A DNA stretch of 64,000 bases from Anthopleura xanthogrammica (lineage: Eukaryota; Cnidaria; Anthozoa; Actiniaria; Actiniidae), in contig OZ025206.1 in assembly GCA_964019055.1 (NCBI GenBank), positions 8,995,617 to 9,059,616 of the forward strand. The letters are read 5' to 3'. Both the position numbers and the translations under genes were made by a program. Shown here piece by piece: positions 21,170 through 29,764 of the stretch. Numbering within the stretch: position 1 is the stretch's first letter; every line of letters begins with the position of its first letter. The notes beneath the pieces are model-generated. The model searched no databases, was not told the DNA's origin, and saw only the letters and a program-made list of their open reading frames with translations.

Positions 21170-24100
21170 TTAAGTTTCGTAGTCCTTAAGATATTCAGGA
21201 GCTCTTCTGGTTCTTGAAGATCTTCGTAGTGTGGGTGCTAAATCTGAATCTGTGCATGTAGGGGTTGAATCCGACTCAGTGTTCAACTCTTGGTCTACAT
21301 GTAAATCCTCATTACTTGGCTGAAACTCCTCCTCCTCGTCAATCAATGTTGATGGTATTGGTGTTCTAGAAGATATTTTCTTGAAAAAAGAAGTGTTTCT
21401 TGTTACAGCCTTCTGTGCATTCTGAGCTGTAATCATACTTCCTTTCTTTTCTGTTATATGAAAAGGTTCAGGATTGAATGGTGTTGACATCTTGTTCTGC
21501 TTTGGCTGTTTGAGTAGCACTTGGTCACCGACTTTGAGATCCGAGTCTCTGGCATGGTTGTGTTTGTCTGCATATTCTTTCATTTGTTCTTTTCTCTTGT
21601 CATCAGTTTGTCTGACGTCTAATGGCACCTGATCTTGTTGTATTCTAGGCAGTGTTGATTTCAACTTTCTTCCATTTAGAAGCTCCGAAGGTGACTTTCC
21701 TGTTGTGCAATGTGGAGTTGCTCTGTACTGTCGCAGAAAAGCAAAAAGCTCTTGCCTCCAGTTCTTGTGTTCTACGACCGCAGTCCTTATGGCTTTCTCC
21801 AACGTTCGCATTAGTCTCTCTGCCTCTCCATTAGCTTTTGGCCATGCTGGCGTTACCTTGCGATGCCTGAAACCAAGGTGAGTGGCAAACATCTGAAAAC
21901 TTTCGCTATTGAAAGGAGGACCATTGTCTGTTCTGACCACATCTGGAATCCCTTGTCTGGCAAATATGCTATCTAGATGTGGTATTACTGATTTGGCTGA
22001 AGTTGACCTTATGATCTCTACCTCTGGAAATCTACTGTAATCATCAACTATCACAAGTAAGTAGTCTCCATTAGGAAAAGGACCGCAGAAGTCCATGGAC
22101 AGCTGCTGCCATGGGCCTTGTGGCAAAGGTGACATCTTTAATGGTTCACATGCTGGTGAGGGAGAATGATTAGCTGCTTGGCATGGTAAACATTGACTAA
22201 CCCTTTCTTCTACCATCCGGTCCATACCAGGGAACCAAACGGACTCTCTCAGAAGGCGCTTTGTTTTAACTATACCCTGATGACCGTTGTGAGCAAGTGT
22301 GACCACCCGCTGACGCAGTGCCTCAGGAACTATTAGGCGGGTACCCCTCAAGATCACGCCATTCGCTACTGTCAACTCTTGCTTTACCTGTTGATATGCG
22401 CGGACGTCATTTTCAGCCTCATTCCATTTCTGGGTGATAAGCACTCTGGCGAGACTTTGCAATGTTTGATCTTTTGTTGTTGCATCTTGGATTTCCTGAA
22501 GGGTAACTGCACTTGGTACAGCACTAGTGGTCACAAAGTTTACATAGGTATCAACTCTTGACTTGTGACCAGGAGTGGTTGGTTCGGAGACTGGGTGACG
22601 ACTCATATAGTCTGCTGGGTTATTTGCACCAGGCCTGTAGACCACTCTGAACTTGTACGGTTGTAGACGCAGCTGTAATCTCTCTAGCCTTGCAGTCGCC
22701 TTGCATGTTGGCTTGTTGTAAATAATCTCAAGTGGTTTGTGATCAGTAATTACTTGGAAGGTTGACCCATAAAGATACAAGTGGAAGTGTTCAGCTCCCC
22801 AAACTACTGCTAGACCTTCTCTCTCAGTTTGGCTATAACGACTCTCGCAGTCAGTCAGTGAGCGACTTGCATAAGCTACAATGTTTCTCCCTTGATTCGC
22901 TGTTACCTGTGTGAGAATGGCCCCCAGTCCAACAGGGCTTGCATCCACAACCAGCTCTGTCTTGAGTTGTGGATCAAAGTACTTCATGACTTCAGGAGCT
23001 GCCATGCTAGCTTTGAGGGATGCAAATGCCTGCTGCTGATCAGCTCCCCGTACCCATGGTGCATCTTTGCGTGTAAGCTGGCGGATAGGAGCTGAGATGG
23101 ACGCAAAGTCTTTAATGAAACGTGCTAGATATTGCGCCAAACCAAGAAAGCTGCGTGCTTCATTTGCATTCTTTGGAGGACTTGCTTTGATGAGTGCCGA
23201 TATCTTGTCTTCATCTGCACTGATGCCTTCAGCGGAGAAGCGGTACCCAAAGAAGTCAATGGATGACTGGTTAAACAAGCATTTGTCTGGATTTGCAGTC
23301 AGGTTGGTCTCCCTCATTCTTTGAAGCACATCTCGAAGAGCTTTGTCGTGTTCCTCTTGATACTTGCCGAATACTATTATGTCATCAGAAATGTTTCTTG
23401 CACCTGCAATTCCTTGTAATACTCCCTCTATGGCTTTCTGGAAAGTTTCTGCGGCTGAATTTATCCCAAAACTGAGCCGCTTGTATCGAAACAGGCCAAG
23501 GTGAGTAGCAAATGTGGTTATGCTTCTGGATTCTGTGTCTAACTCTAGCTGATGATAGCCTTGGTTTAAATCAATCTTTCTAAAGACGGTTGACCCATTG
23601 AGGTCAACAATTAGATCTTCCACTGTGGGCACTGGGTGTCGTTCCCGCTCTATGGCTTCATTGGCAGCTCTCATGTCAACACATATGCGTATTCCTGTTT
23701 TCTTGGGAACCACCACTATTGGTGAGACCCAAGGGGTGGGGCCTTCGGCTCGTTCGATTATGTCAAGATCCTCCAATTTCTTGAGCTCAGCTTCAACTTG
23801 GTCACGGAGGTGAAACGGCACTCTTCGATGCTTTTGAGCAAGTGGTTTGACATTTCTGTCAATATGAAGTTTCGCAGTTGCCCCTTTCAACTTGCCTAAT
23901 CCTTTGAAACGATCCCTATACTCCACCATGATGCTTGATGGTGTCTCAGGTGTTGAAACACTGTTCACAATATGCAACAACCCAAGGTCAGTGGCTGTTC
24001 TGTAACTCATGAGGTTTCCATCTTTTCCTTCTATGACGTAAAATTCAGCCATTTTTGACACGCTGGTGAGTTTTGATGTGATGCTTGCTTCAAATTTCCC

Positions 24101-24172
24101 CTTTAGAGGCAAAGGTGTTACTGCTTGATATCCATAAATTTTCTTCGAGGTGGACTGTAAGGGAATACTCAT
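21170..24172 (-). CDS. Gypsy Pol: RT, RNase H, integrase
   Basis: 1,000 codons. RT spans about residues 120-330 (VPKKTGIRICVDMR; catalytic motif ISDDII near 260-264, with IS in place of the usual YV/YL before DD). RNase H is about 403-525 (ELVVDASPVGLGAIL). Integrase has a zinc region about 628-666 (H..H..C..C) and a DDE core with Asp in SMDFCGPF (about 693), Asp in TDNGPPF (about 749) and Glu in NGEAE (about 784). The upstream in-frame sequence, before the first ATG, encodes the protease active site DSGA at about 24200-24215, so the ORF start at 24172 is not the true N-terminus. The long uninterrupted frame indicates a young copy. Confidence 0.93.
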   Translation of the reverse strand: MSIPLQSTSKKIYGYQAVTPLPLKGKFEASITSKLTSVSKMAEFYVIEGKDGNLMSYRTATDLGLLHIVNSVSTPETPSSIMVEYRDRFKGLGKLKGATAKLHIDRNVKPLAQKHRRVPFHLRDQVEAELKKLEDLDIIERAEGPTPWVSPIVVVPKKTGIRICVDMRAANEAIERERHPVPTVEDLIVDLNGSTVFRKIDLNQGYHQLELDTESRSITTFATHLGLFRYKRLSFGINSAAETFQKAIEGVLQGIAGARNISDDIIVFGKYQEEHDKALRDVLQRMRETNLTANPDKCLFNQSSIDFFGYRFSAEGISADEDKISALIKASPPKNANEARSFLGLAQYLARFIKDFASISAPIRQLTRKDAPWVRGADQQQAFASLKASMAAPEVMKYFDPQLKTELVVDASPVGLGAILTQVTANQGRNIVAYASRSLTDCESRYSQTEREGLAVVWGAEHFHLYLYGSTFQVITDHKPLEIIYNKPTCKATARLERLQLRLQPYKFRVVYRPGANNPADYMSRHPVSEPTTPGHKSRVDTYVNFVTTSAVPSAVTLQEIQDATTKDQTLQSLARVLITQKWNEAENDVRAYQQVKQELTVANGVILRGTRLIVPEALRQRVVTLAHNGHQGIVKTKRLLRESVWFPGMDRMVEERVSQCLPCQAANHSPSPACEPLKMSPLPQGPWQQLSMDFCGPFPNGDYLLVIVDDYSRFPEVEIIRSTSAKSVIPHLDSIFARQGIPDVVRTDNGPPFNSESFQMFATHLGFRHRKVTPAWPKANGEAERLMRTLEKAIRTAVVEHKNWRQELFAFLRQYRATPHCTTGKSPSELLNGRKLKSTLPRIQQDQVPLDVRQTDDKRKEQMKEYADKHNHARDSDLKVGDQVLLKQPKQNKMSTPFNPEPFHITEKKGSMITAQNAQKAVTRNTSFFKKISSRTPIPSTLIDEEEEFQPSNEDLHVDQELNTESDSTPTCTDSDLAPTLRRSSRTRRAPEYLKDYET

Positions 24173-24236
24173 TTCTCTGTAGGTTTTGGAATCAATGACA
24201 TTTACACCAGCTCCAGAATCAATGAGACACTTGACT
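24173..24236 (-). CDS. Gypsy protease active-site segment
   Basis: In the pol frame the minus strand reads [19 protein letters not shown], the retropepsin DSGA motif with its usual hydrophobic context. It opens just after a TAA in this frame and is reached from the zinc-knuckle frame by a -1 step. Confidence 0.8.
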
Positions 24237-24552
24237 GACTTTTAATGACTTCGCTTACGGGGTGTCCCTTGTTTTGAAATGAATGCAGGGTAACACTAAA
24301 TGCATATTCTTCGTCAGAGGACTCATCAGACTCTTTCTCAATTGTTGCATTGACCCTCTTGCCAGCTGGTTTGCTTTTACATACTTTAGCGAAATGGCCC
24401 ATTTTCTGACAGTTTCGACAGGTTTCCTTCAGGGCTGGGCAGGGACGACCTTGATGAGGGAAATTTCCGCCACACCTGTAGCAATGCTTCTTTTCTGATT
24501 CTGATTTGTATTGAAGCTCGTTCTGACTGCTTGTACTTCCGTTGCTTTGCAT
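24202..24552 (-). CDS. Gypsy Gag zinc-knuckle segment
   Basis: 116 codons with two cysteine-rich knuckles (CYRCGG..., [14 protein letters not shown]), the nucleocapsid part of Gag, followed by an acidic linker. It overlaps the upstream gag frame, is entered by a -1 shift, and exits to the protease frame by another. The ATG at 24552 is probably internal. Confidence 0.85.
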   Translation of the reverse strand: MQSNGSTSSQNELQYKSESEKKHCYRCGGNFPHQGRPCPALKETCRNCQKMGHFAKVCKSKPAGKRVNATIEKESDESSDEEYAFSVTLHSFQNKGHPVSEVIKSQSSVSLILELV

Positions 24553-25097
24553 AGCTTTTCATGTTCTTCGATGCCTTTTGCTTGTTTTTCTGATATTTCC
24601 ATTCCTCGGGCGTAGCTAAGAATGGCTTTTAGATCCATATTCTCACGTAACGCTCTACGGCGTACTCGTGATGACGAACAAGATAATATGATCTGAGATT
24701 TGATCTCCTCTTCTTCACTTGTGAACTCGCAAGTTTGAGCCAGGCGACGTAATCTGGTATGATATGAATCTAGCGATTCACCGGACTCTTGAGCAGCATT
24801 TCGAAACTTGTATACTTCGAAGGTTTTGTTTACTTTCGGTTGAAAATAGGCATTCAATGCATCGACCGCAGTCTTATAATCTTTATCTTCACCTTGATCT
24901 GGAAGCGTTTCAAAAATATCACTTACTTCTTCGCCCGATGAATACAACATCAACGCTCGTTTCCGAGTCGGATCCTTGATATCATGCGCGGCCAAATACA
25001 TTTCAAACCGTTTAAACCACTTTTTCCATCTTGGGCCAATTGAAGTATTGTCCTCATGGACAGAAAATAAAGGAAATGGAGGCAGAACAGTCGCCAT
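24429..25097 (-). CDS. Gypsy Gag capsid-like region
   Basis: 222 codons starting [11 protein letters not shown]. The body has the retrotransposon Gag pattern ([38 protein letters not shown]). The last 35 or so residues are off-frame and lack the zinc knuckle, which lies in the -1 frame. The start is well placed, about 165 nt downstream of the 5' LTR. Confidence 0.85.
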   Translation of the reverse strand: MATVLPPFPLFSVHEDNTSIGPRWKKWFKRFEMYLAAHDIKDPTRKRALMLYSSGEEVSDIFETLPDQGEDKDYKTAVDALNAYFQPKVNKTFEVYKFRNAAQESGESLDSYHTRLRRLAQTCEFTSEEEEIKSQIILSCSSSRVRRRALRENMDLKAILSYARGMEISEKQAKGIEEHEKLCKATEVQAVRTSFNTNQNQKRSIATGVAEISLIKVVPAQP

Positions 25098-25245
25098 ATT
25101 TCTTTAGACTCGCAGATATGTTGTACTTGATGAATTTGTAGCGTGTACTGTAGCACGTGGCGTCGACAAATGTTGATTTATCTTCGCTGTAGTTAACTTA
25201 AGACAACTGTGAATTTTCCTGAAGATGTATTAGTATGTAATCCTT

Positions 25246-25262
25246 GTATCCTCGTCGCCAGA
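25246..25262 (-). promoter_or_regulatory. Primer-binding site
   Basis: Immediately inside the 5' LTR the minus strand reads TCTGGCGACGAGGATAC. TGGCGACGAGGAT would pair with the 3' end of a tRNA ending ATCCTCGTCGCCA. Two bases (TC) separate it from the LTR. Confidence 0.75.
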
Positions 25263-25419
25263 TATAATATTCAACAAGTATAAGTAAACGTAAGAAGTAC
25301 TCTTTTAATCCTCGCTCTTTGATCATTCCATTCCCCGCATCTAGTAGTTTCCCGTTCTCCTTACTGCGCATGTCTCTCACGTAATGTCACGCTATATGCT
25401 AAGATGTAACGACACTACA
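25263..25419 (-). repeat. 5' LTR of gypsy element
   Basis: Identical by eye to 20929-21085. Carries the element's promoter. Followed outward by CTAAG. Confidence 0.92.
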
Positions 25420-25424
25420 CTAAG

Positions 25425-25480
25425 TCCCTCTTGAGTTCGGCCACTTTCATCTTCTTTAAACTCTTCAAACTATCCGCCAT
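25425..25480 (-). pseudogene. LINE ORF1 5' end (start of SAP motif)
   Basis: From ATG at 25480 the minus strand reads MADSLKSLKKMKVAELKRDL and then enters the gypsy target duplication. Joined over the insertion it continues with the second half of a SAP-type helix-extended loop-helix (LRTDGYKKDLLARL at about 20876-20912), a DNA-binding motif. Confidence 0.75.
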
Positions 25481-25690
25481 CTTGCTAAACGCCAAAGTAT
25501 TCAAAGAAGTACAGCCCAAAAAAGCTCAAAACTTGCTTTAGAAGTAACTTTTAAGCCAATAAAGGGGATAGAAACAACTTATAGATGAAAAGTAGAAAAT
25601 GTAGATATATAGATAGGTATAAACAGAGAGCTCGAAAAATACGTCCGTTCACCTCCGCGTCAGTGCACGTCAGTGAACCGTATATATAAA
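25481..25690 (-). other. LINE 5' UTR or flank
   Basis: No ORF. The right end TATATATAAATG meets the satellite unit at 25691. Probably the 5' untranslated region with the internal promoter. Confidence 0.4.
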
Positions 25691-25918
25691 TGAAACACGA
25701 CGTTTTCACTGCTAAAAGTTCATTTTGGGCGAGAAAAGCACATTTTCGGTGACCAAAACATTGTTTTGCTGAAAAAAAAAGCTTTTCGGCCCCAAAAACT
25801 GAAAAATGGCCATTTTGGCTCTCAAAACGACGTTTTTCGCTGACGGCATGACCTGTTTGCTGAAACCCCCCCTTTTTGCTCATGAAAATACCTCATGAGA
25901 TAAAAACACGCCTTTTTG
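25691..25918. repeat. Isolated satellite unit (continuation of the array)
   Basis: AAACACGACGTTTTCACTGC through the CATGACCTG marker (about 25845) to AAAAACACGCCTTTTTGG match the 271-10079 array. Cut on the left by the LINE and on the right by the Penelope-like relic. Confidence 0.95.
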
Positions 25919-26885
25919 GAGGGTTAAACCATATAATATTTCTCTTTCTGTTTCTTCTTTGTGGTGCAGATGTGTTATAGTTATTATATGTGAGGGTTTC
26001 TGTGAATCCGCTGTTTTTTAGTGCTGTTTCGTAGAGTGGCTTAGCTGCGTTGAATGCTTCTTCGTTGCATGAAATGTCGGTTATTCTGCGGTTGATAGCT
26101 GCGGGTAGCTGTTTGATTATGGAAGGTGGATGGTTAGATTTCGTGTTGATATACAGTGGCTCGTCGTTTGGCTTTCTGTAGGGGTAGTAGGATTCGTTTG
26201 TTAAGTTGAATGTGACGTCAAGGTAGTTTACTGCTTTCAGGTTGGTTTGTATGGTGATATTAAGGTCGTGTTTCTTAAACTTTCTCGTTATGTCCTTTCT
26301 TATTCTTTCTGCTTGTGGTCCAGTCGTGTTCTTAAAGATGGCAAGTCCGTCGTCCCTGTACAGTCCTATGTTGCCCTTTCCGTATTTGTCGCATAAGTTG
26401 TTGAGAATAAATAGTCCAACTAGTTCGCATACTTCTGCTCCGTCGTAGCTTCCCATCGTGACGTCGAACATGTTGTTGTTGTCTTTCTTTATCCAGGCGT
26501 TACCGTTGTCAAATAGGAGGGATTTTCTAGCGTGCATGATAATGTCAATGTCTTGGCTGGTTATATTAGTGTGTTTCTTGGCGAAGGGGATTGCATTAGT
26601 TAAAAGTTCTTCGGTTATGGAGGGGTAGAAGCTTTCGATGTCAAATATGGCGAACGGTGTGTTGTTGTTTGTTAGGGATGTTTGTGAACCAGTTGATTAC
26701 GGATGACGAGTTTTTCCATTGGTTAAGTGCTGTTTTGTTTCTTACGTTAGTGTTGATTCTCTCGAGGATTTGTTTGCTTACTCGTCATATTTCACTCTTG
26801 GCTGGGTTAATTAGTCTGCAGGTTGGGTTGTTTAAGAAATTATCTTTGTGATCTTTTAATGATATGAAGGCTTGTCGTTCTGCGA
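25919..26885 (-). pseudogene. Penelope-like element, RT fragment (minus copy)
   Basis: The frame 26537-25893 carries the PLE-type RT core: NMFDVTMGSYDGAEVCELVG, then YRDDGLAIF (the catalytic motif, RDDG being typical for PLEs) and the thumb (YLDVTFNL, YRKPNDEPLYINTKSNHPPSI). Upstream minus sequence to about 26885 holds the earlier RT blocks ([14 protein letters not shown]) with stops. The GIY-YIG endonuclease is absent on this copy. The left end fuses to satellite sequence. Confidence 0.85.
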
Positions 26886-27268
26886 CATTTCATGCAACGA
26901 AGAAGCATTCAACGCAGCTAAGCCACTCTACGAAACAGCACTAAAAAAACAACGGATTCACAGAAACCCTCACATATAATAACCATAACACATCTGCACC
27001 ACAAAGAAGAAACAGAAAGAGAAATATTATATGGTTTAACCCTCCATTCAGCAAAAACGTACAAACTAACGTAGGAAAAACCTTCCTTAACCTCATTCAG
27101 AAGCACTTCCCTAAAAATCACAAGTTCCACTGCATCTTCAACAAGAACAACGTTAAAGTCAGCTACAGTTGCATGGAAAACATGACAAGCATTATCAACA
27201 AACACAACAAGAAAATAACTAACAACAGCCCCGCAACCTCTTCACAGAACGACTGCAACTGCCATACA
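26886..27268 (+). pseudogene. Penelope-like element, inverted C-terminal piece
   Basis: Plus-strand sequence encodes the same CNEEAFNAAKPLYETALKK and RNRKRNIIWFNPP region found on the minus strand at 25920-26080, then continues into FSKNVQTNVGKTFLNLIQ and a C-rich stretch (DCNCH) before the endonuclease would begin. The two pieces meet head-to-head at about 26885, a rearrangement frequent among PLE copies. Confidence 0.8.
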
Positions 27269-27620
27269 CTGATTATCTCACTGATCTCCTCAAGTTGTAT
27301 CAGCCTGGCCGTCCCCTGCGGTCTTCTTCCAAATTTCTTCTCCATATTCCAAAATCAAGTACTTCTACATGTGGTAACAGAAGCTTTGCTCTAGCTGCAC
27401 CTGTGCTTTGGAATAATCTGCCTGATGCTGTAAAGTACTCTGACTCTGTTCCTGCCTTCAAATCTGCACTTAAGACTTTCCTGTTTAACAGGAGTTTGTG
27501 AACTGTATTTTCATTTTACTCGTCGTAACCTGCTGTCTGTTTGCTCCTTTTGTCAAAAGCATCGAGACTACTGTTAGATGCGTTTTCAAGAACTCTATAT
27601 TATTATTATTATTATACACG
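27269..27620 (+). pseudogene. 5'-truncated L2/CR1-like LINE tail
   Basis: Encodes LYQPGRPLRSSSKFLL, SFALAAPVLWNNLPDAV and FLFNRSL followed by a stop, the extreme RT C-terminus, then a 3' UTR ending in a TTA microsatellite at about 27598-27616. Fused directly to the PLE piece. Confidence 0.8.
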
Positions 27621-27639
27621 TGGTACGAATGGTGCGCTC

Positions 27640-28717
27640 ACATTGGTTGATTAGCTCATGAATTATTAATGAGTTTGAGAATGAAAATTGAAAACTTTTT
27701 GAATGATATTGACAGCTGGATGACATTAAATAAACTCAAGCTTAATAAGGATAAAACCGAGCTTCTTTTTTCTTCAGTAAACATCGTCCTCTACACTCCC
27801 TTCCTTCATTACACTTCGTCTCTGATATCATCAAGCCTTCTTCATCTGCGAAAAACATTGGTGTAATTTTTGATAGTACATTATCCATGCTTCCTCACAT
27901 CAACTCTCTCGTCAAATCGGCATTTTATCACTTTATCACCTACGGAACATTGCACATATTAGGCCCGGGGGGGGGGGGTACTCCCTATAATTGACTATAC
28001 GGGGATGCTCCGCCCGAAAGGGGTACGTTTTTCAGGCCGCAGGTATAGAAAAGGGGTGGGAATTTGTGATTTTTGGTATAAAAAGGGTAGCTTTTCTTCA
28101 AAAGTATATGAAAGGGGTACCTTTTCAGGCAAAAAAGTGTATAAAAGGGGTACTTTTTTGCGGAAATTTGGTATATCAAAGGGTAAGGGGTCGAGAGTCC
28201 GGGCGGAGCATCCCCGTATGAAACGACCCGAAGTACCCCCCCCCCCCCGTATTAGGAAATTTCTATCAGTCTGTACCACAAAAATCCTCGTTCACGCTTT
28301 CGTCACCTCTAAAATTGATAACTGTAATTCGATTCTGTATGGTCTTCCAAAACATCTCATCAATAAACTACAATCTGTATCACACCTATTTTAATCGATT
28401 TACACTGGCTACCTGTGGCCGAACGCATCAAATTCAAGATTCTTCTCCTAACCTATAAAAGTTTACATAAACAAGCTCCATCTTATATTGCTGATTTGAT
28501 CTGCCGCTATACCCCTCCAAGAAACCTTCGTTCTTCATCTGAAATCCTCCTCCAAAGACCTAAATTCAATCTCAAGTCATATGGTAATCGATCTTTTTCT
28601 GTTGCTGCGCCTGAACTTTGGAACTCTCTTCCTTCAAGTATCCGTTCTCCTGCTAGTTTACAAACTTTTAAATCAAATCTTAAAACACATTCATTTAAAT
28701 CTGCATTCTGCAATTAG
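27640..28717 (+). pseudogene. L2/CR1-like RT C-terminal fragment split by a TIR element
   Basis: The left part encodes IENFLNDIDSWMTLNKLKLN and KNIGVIFDSTLSM. The right part encodes ILVHAFVTSKIDNCNSILYG, LHWLPVAERIKFKILLLTYK and SFSVAAPELWNSLP with stop at 28717. The frame is cut at 27963 by the 286-bp palindromic element and again has small indels. RT core absent. Confidence 0.85.
27964..28249. mobile_element. Palindromic G-tract TIR element (MITE-like)
   Basis: Ends are a G run plus GTACTCCC and GTACCCCC plus a C run. Inner arms TATACGGGGATGCTCCGCCCG and CGGGCGGAGCATCCCCGTAT are complementary. Flanked by the 7-bp duplication TATTAGG (27957-27963 and 28250-28256). The interior has repeated AAAGGGGTA-like words. 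No coding capacity, so it must be moved in trans. Confidence 0.9.
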
Positions 28718-28869
28718 TTTTATATCATTCTACATTAGCCTAACTTCAATGTGATGTTTCAAACCCTACGACAACCCTATCACAGCATGGTGAACAATCA
28801 GAAATCATGCATTCTATGGCTGACTTTTTTCAGCGGCAAAGCTATTTTTAGTCACCCATACTCAAAACA
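28718..28869. other. Upstream region of the 199-aa ORF
   Basis: No repeat recognised. A CAAAACA leader precedes the ATG at 28870. No clear TATA box. Confidence 0.3.
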
Positions 28870-29469
28870 ATGGAGAGTTTAGAGGAGCAGATGGCTAGCA
28901 TTCTAATGGAACCCAATGTCCCTGCGGATTTAAAAATCAAAGAATATACGCAACTCTACAATCGATACCTCGGTCTAGAACAGCAGCTTCAACGAAGTAA
29001 TTTGCCGCAAAAATCAAGGCTGGAAATGGTACAAACATTACAGACACCACCATCGGCTGGTTCTAGTCTTTCAACTAATGCAACAACTCCAGAAAACGTT
29101 CCCTCAATAAGTCGCACCAGTGACAGTGGCTATGTAACGCCTAAATCTAAAGCGCCTTCCTTCCTAGAGCGACTAACCTCTAAGATTAGAACCCCTTATT
29201 TTGAACCCAGTAAAGCCGAGGTTCCTTCTATTCCCTTAAAAACCACGACTGGTTTTGATCAGCCCTCTTCTTCCAGCACCCCTAAAATACAATCTCTTCC
29301 ACTCCCACTTGATTTTCCACCCACTCCCCCATCAAGTAAAGAAATTCCCATCAAGTGGATAAATTATCAGGACGTCCATAAATACAAAGATGTAGTCTTA
29401 GAGCCTCCACGGCGTTCACAAAGACTGAGAGCTATGGTCAAGTCATTACCCAAGTGGGAAAAATTCTAA
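28870..29469 (+). CDS. Orphan 199-aa protein (virus-like element candidate)
   Basis: Intact frame starting MESLEEQMASILMEPN. Residues 1-45 are predicted helical (LKIKEYTQLYNRYLGLEQQLQ). 60-130 is S/T/P-rich and disordered (SRTSDSGYVTPKSKAPSF). The C-terminal 40 residues carry a basic patch (PPRRSQRLRAMVKSLPKW). I do not recognise a named domain. The N-terminal helix pattern resembles small proteins of Polinton/adintovirus-like elements in invertebrate genomes, an impression from memory only. Intact among dead transposons, it may still be expressed. A tRNA-like sequence and a tRNA-Asp follow within 260 bp. Confidence 0.5.
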   Translation: MESLEEQMASILMEPNVPADLKIKEYTQLYNRYLGLEQQLQRSNLPQKSRLEMVQTLQTPPSAGSSLSTNATTPENVPSISRTSDSGYVTPKSKAPSFLERLTSKIRTPYFEPSKAEVPSIPLKTTTGFDQPSSSSTPKIQSLPLPLDFPPTPPSSKEIPIKWINYQDVHKYKDVVLEPPRRSQRLRAMVKSLPKWEKF

Positions 29470-29544
29470 GTTTGATGAAGAAATTTACACAGTATATGAT
29501 AAACAATAAGACATATTCTGAAAATCAATTCATGCATATATTAT

Positions 29545-29610
29545 TTCACGATAGCTCAGTTGATAGAGCAACGGACTATAGAGTGAAACAGTTATCCGTA
29601 GCTCGTGAGA
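29545..29610 (+). ncRNA. tRNA-Tyr-like sequence lacking a T arm
   Basis: Acceptor strands TTCACGA (29545-29551) and TCGTGAG (29603-29609) pair over 7 bp with one G-U. The D arm is GCTC/GAGC (29554-29569) with a good A box (TAGCTCAGTTG). The anticodon stem is ACGGA/TCCGT (29571-29575, 29595-29599). The 19-nt loop would fit a Tyr-type anticodon loop plus a 12-nt intron, with ATA where GTA is expected. Only AGC stands where variable loop and T arm should be, so no B box. Could be a deletion-bearing pseudogene or a functional tRNA-like RNA. Confidence 0.5.
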
Positions 29611-29645
29611 CAAATATATTTTATGATAGAGAAACAACATCAAAA

Positions 29646-29721
29646 TCCTTGATAGTATAGTGAGTGGTTAATATACTTGCCTGTCGAGCAAGTGACCGGG
29701 GTTCGATTCCCCGTCAAGGAG
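29646..29721 (+). tRNA. tRNA-Asp (GTC)
   Basis: 76 nt. Acceptor TCCTTGA pairs perfectly with TCAAGGA, discriminator G. D stem GTAT/ATAT, anticodon stem CTTGC/GCAAG, loop CTGTCGA with anticodon GTC, variable TGAC, T stem CGGGG/CCCCG with loop TTCGATT. B box GGTTCGATTCC is intact. No T run for Pol III termination follows immediately. Slightly unusual acceptor for an animal tRNA-Asp. Confidence 0.88.
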
Positions 29722-29764
29722 TTTACAGTTTTGGATGATATAAAATAATTTTCATCCGGCGGAT

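Larger units (their letters stand above)
20929..25419 (-). mobile_element. Ty3/gypsy LTR retrotransposon, near full length
   Basis: 4,491 bp with two LTRs of 157 bp that I read as identical, a 5-bp target duplication, a primer-binding site, gag, pol and a polypurine tract, in order on the minus strand. Gag-to-pol is in three frames, each step -1. Identical LTRs point to a recent insertion, yet the frame breaks mean this copy may not be autonomous unless frameshifting is programmed. It lies inside the SAP-coding part of the older LINE ORF1. Confidence 0.93.
10080..25690. mobile_element. Composite nested-transposon block interrupting the satellite
   Basis: The satellite breaks off at TTTTCTTTT (10079) and resumes at AAACACGACG (25692), which are nearly consecutive positions of the repeat unit. 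The block between starts with a CATA-type tail and, on the minus strand, ends at the 5' region of a LINE ORF1. The simplest reading is a minus-strand non-LTR element inserted in the array and then hit by later insertions. The link between its far ends is inferred, because the RT core is missing. Confidence 0.6.

Noticed and set aside
24429..24560. Programmed -1 frameshift at the gypsy gag boundary
   Set aside because: No canonical X XXY YYZ site in the zero frame was found; kept only as an open question in the findings.
27985..28394. Overlapping ORFs within the G-tract element
   Set aside because: They mirror each other on both strands because the element is palindromic; no coding signal.
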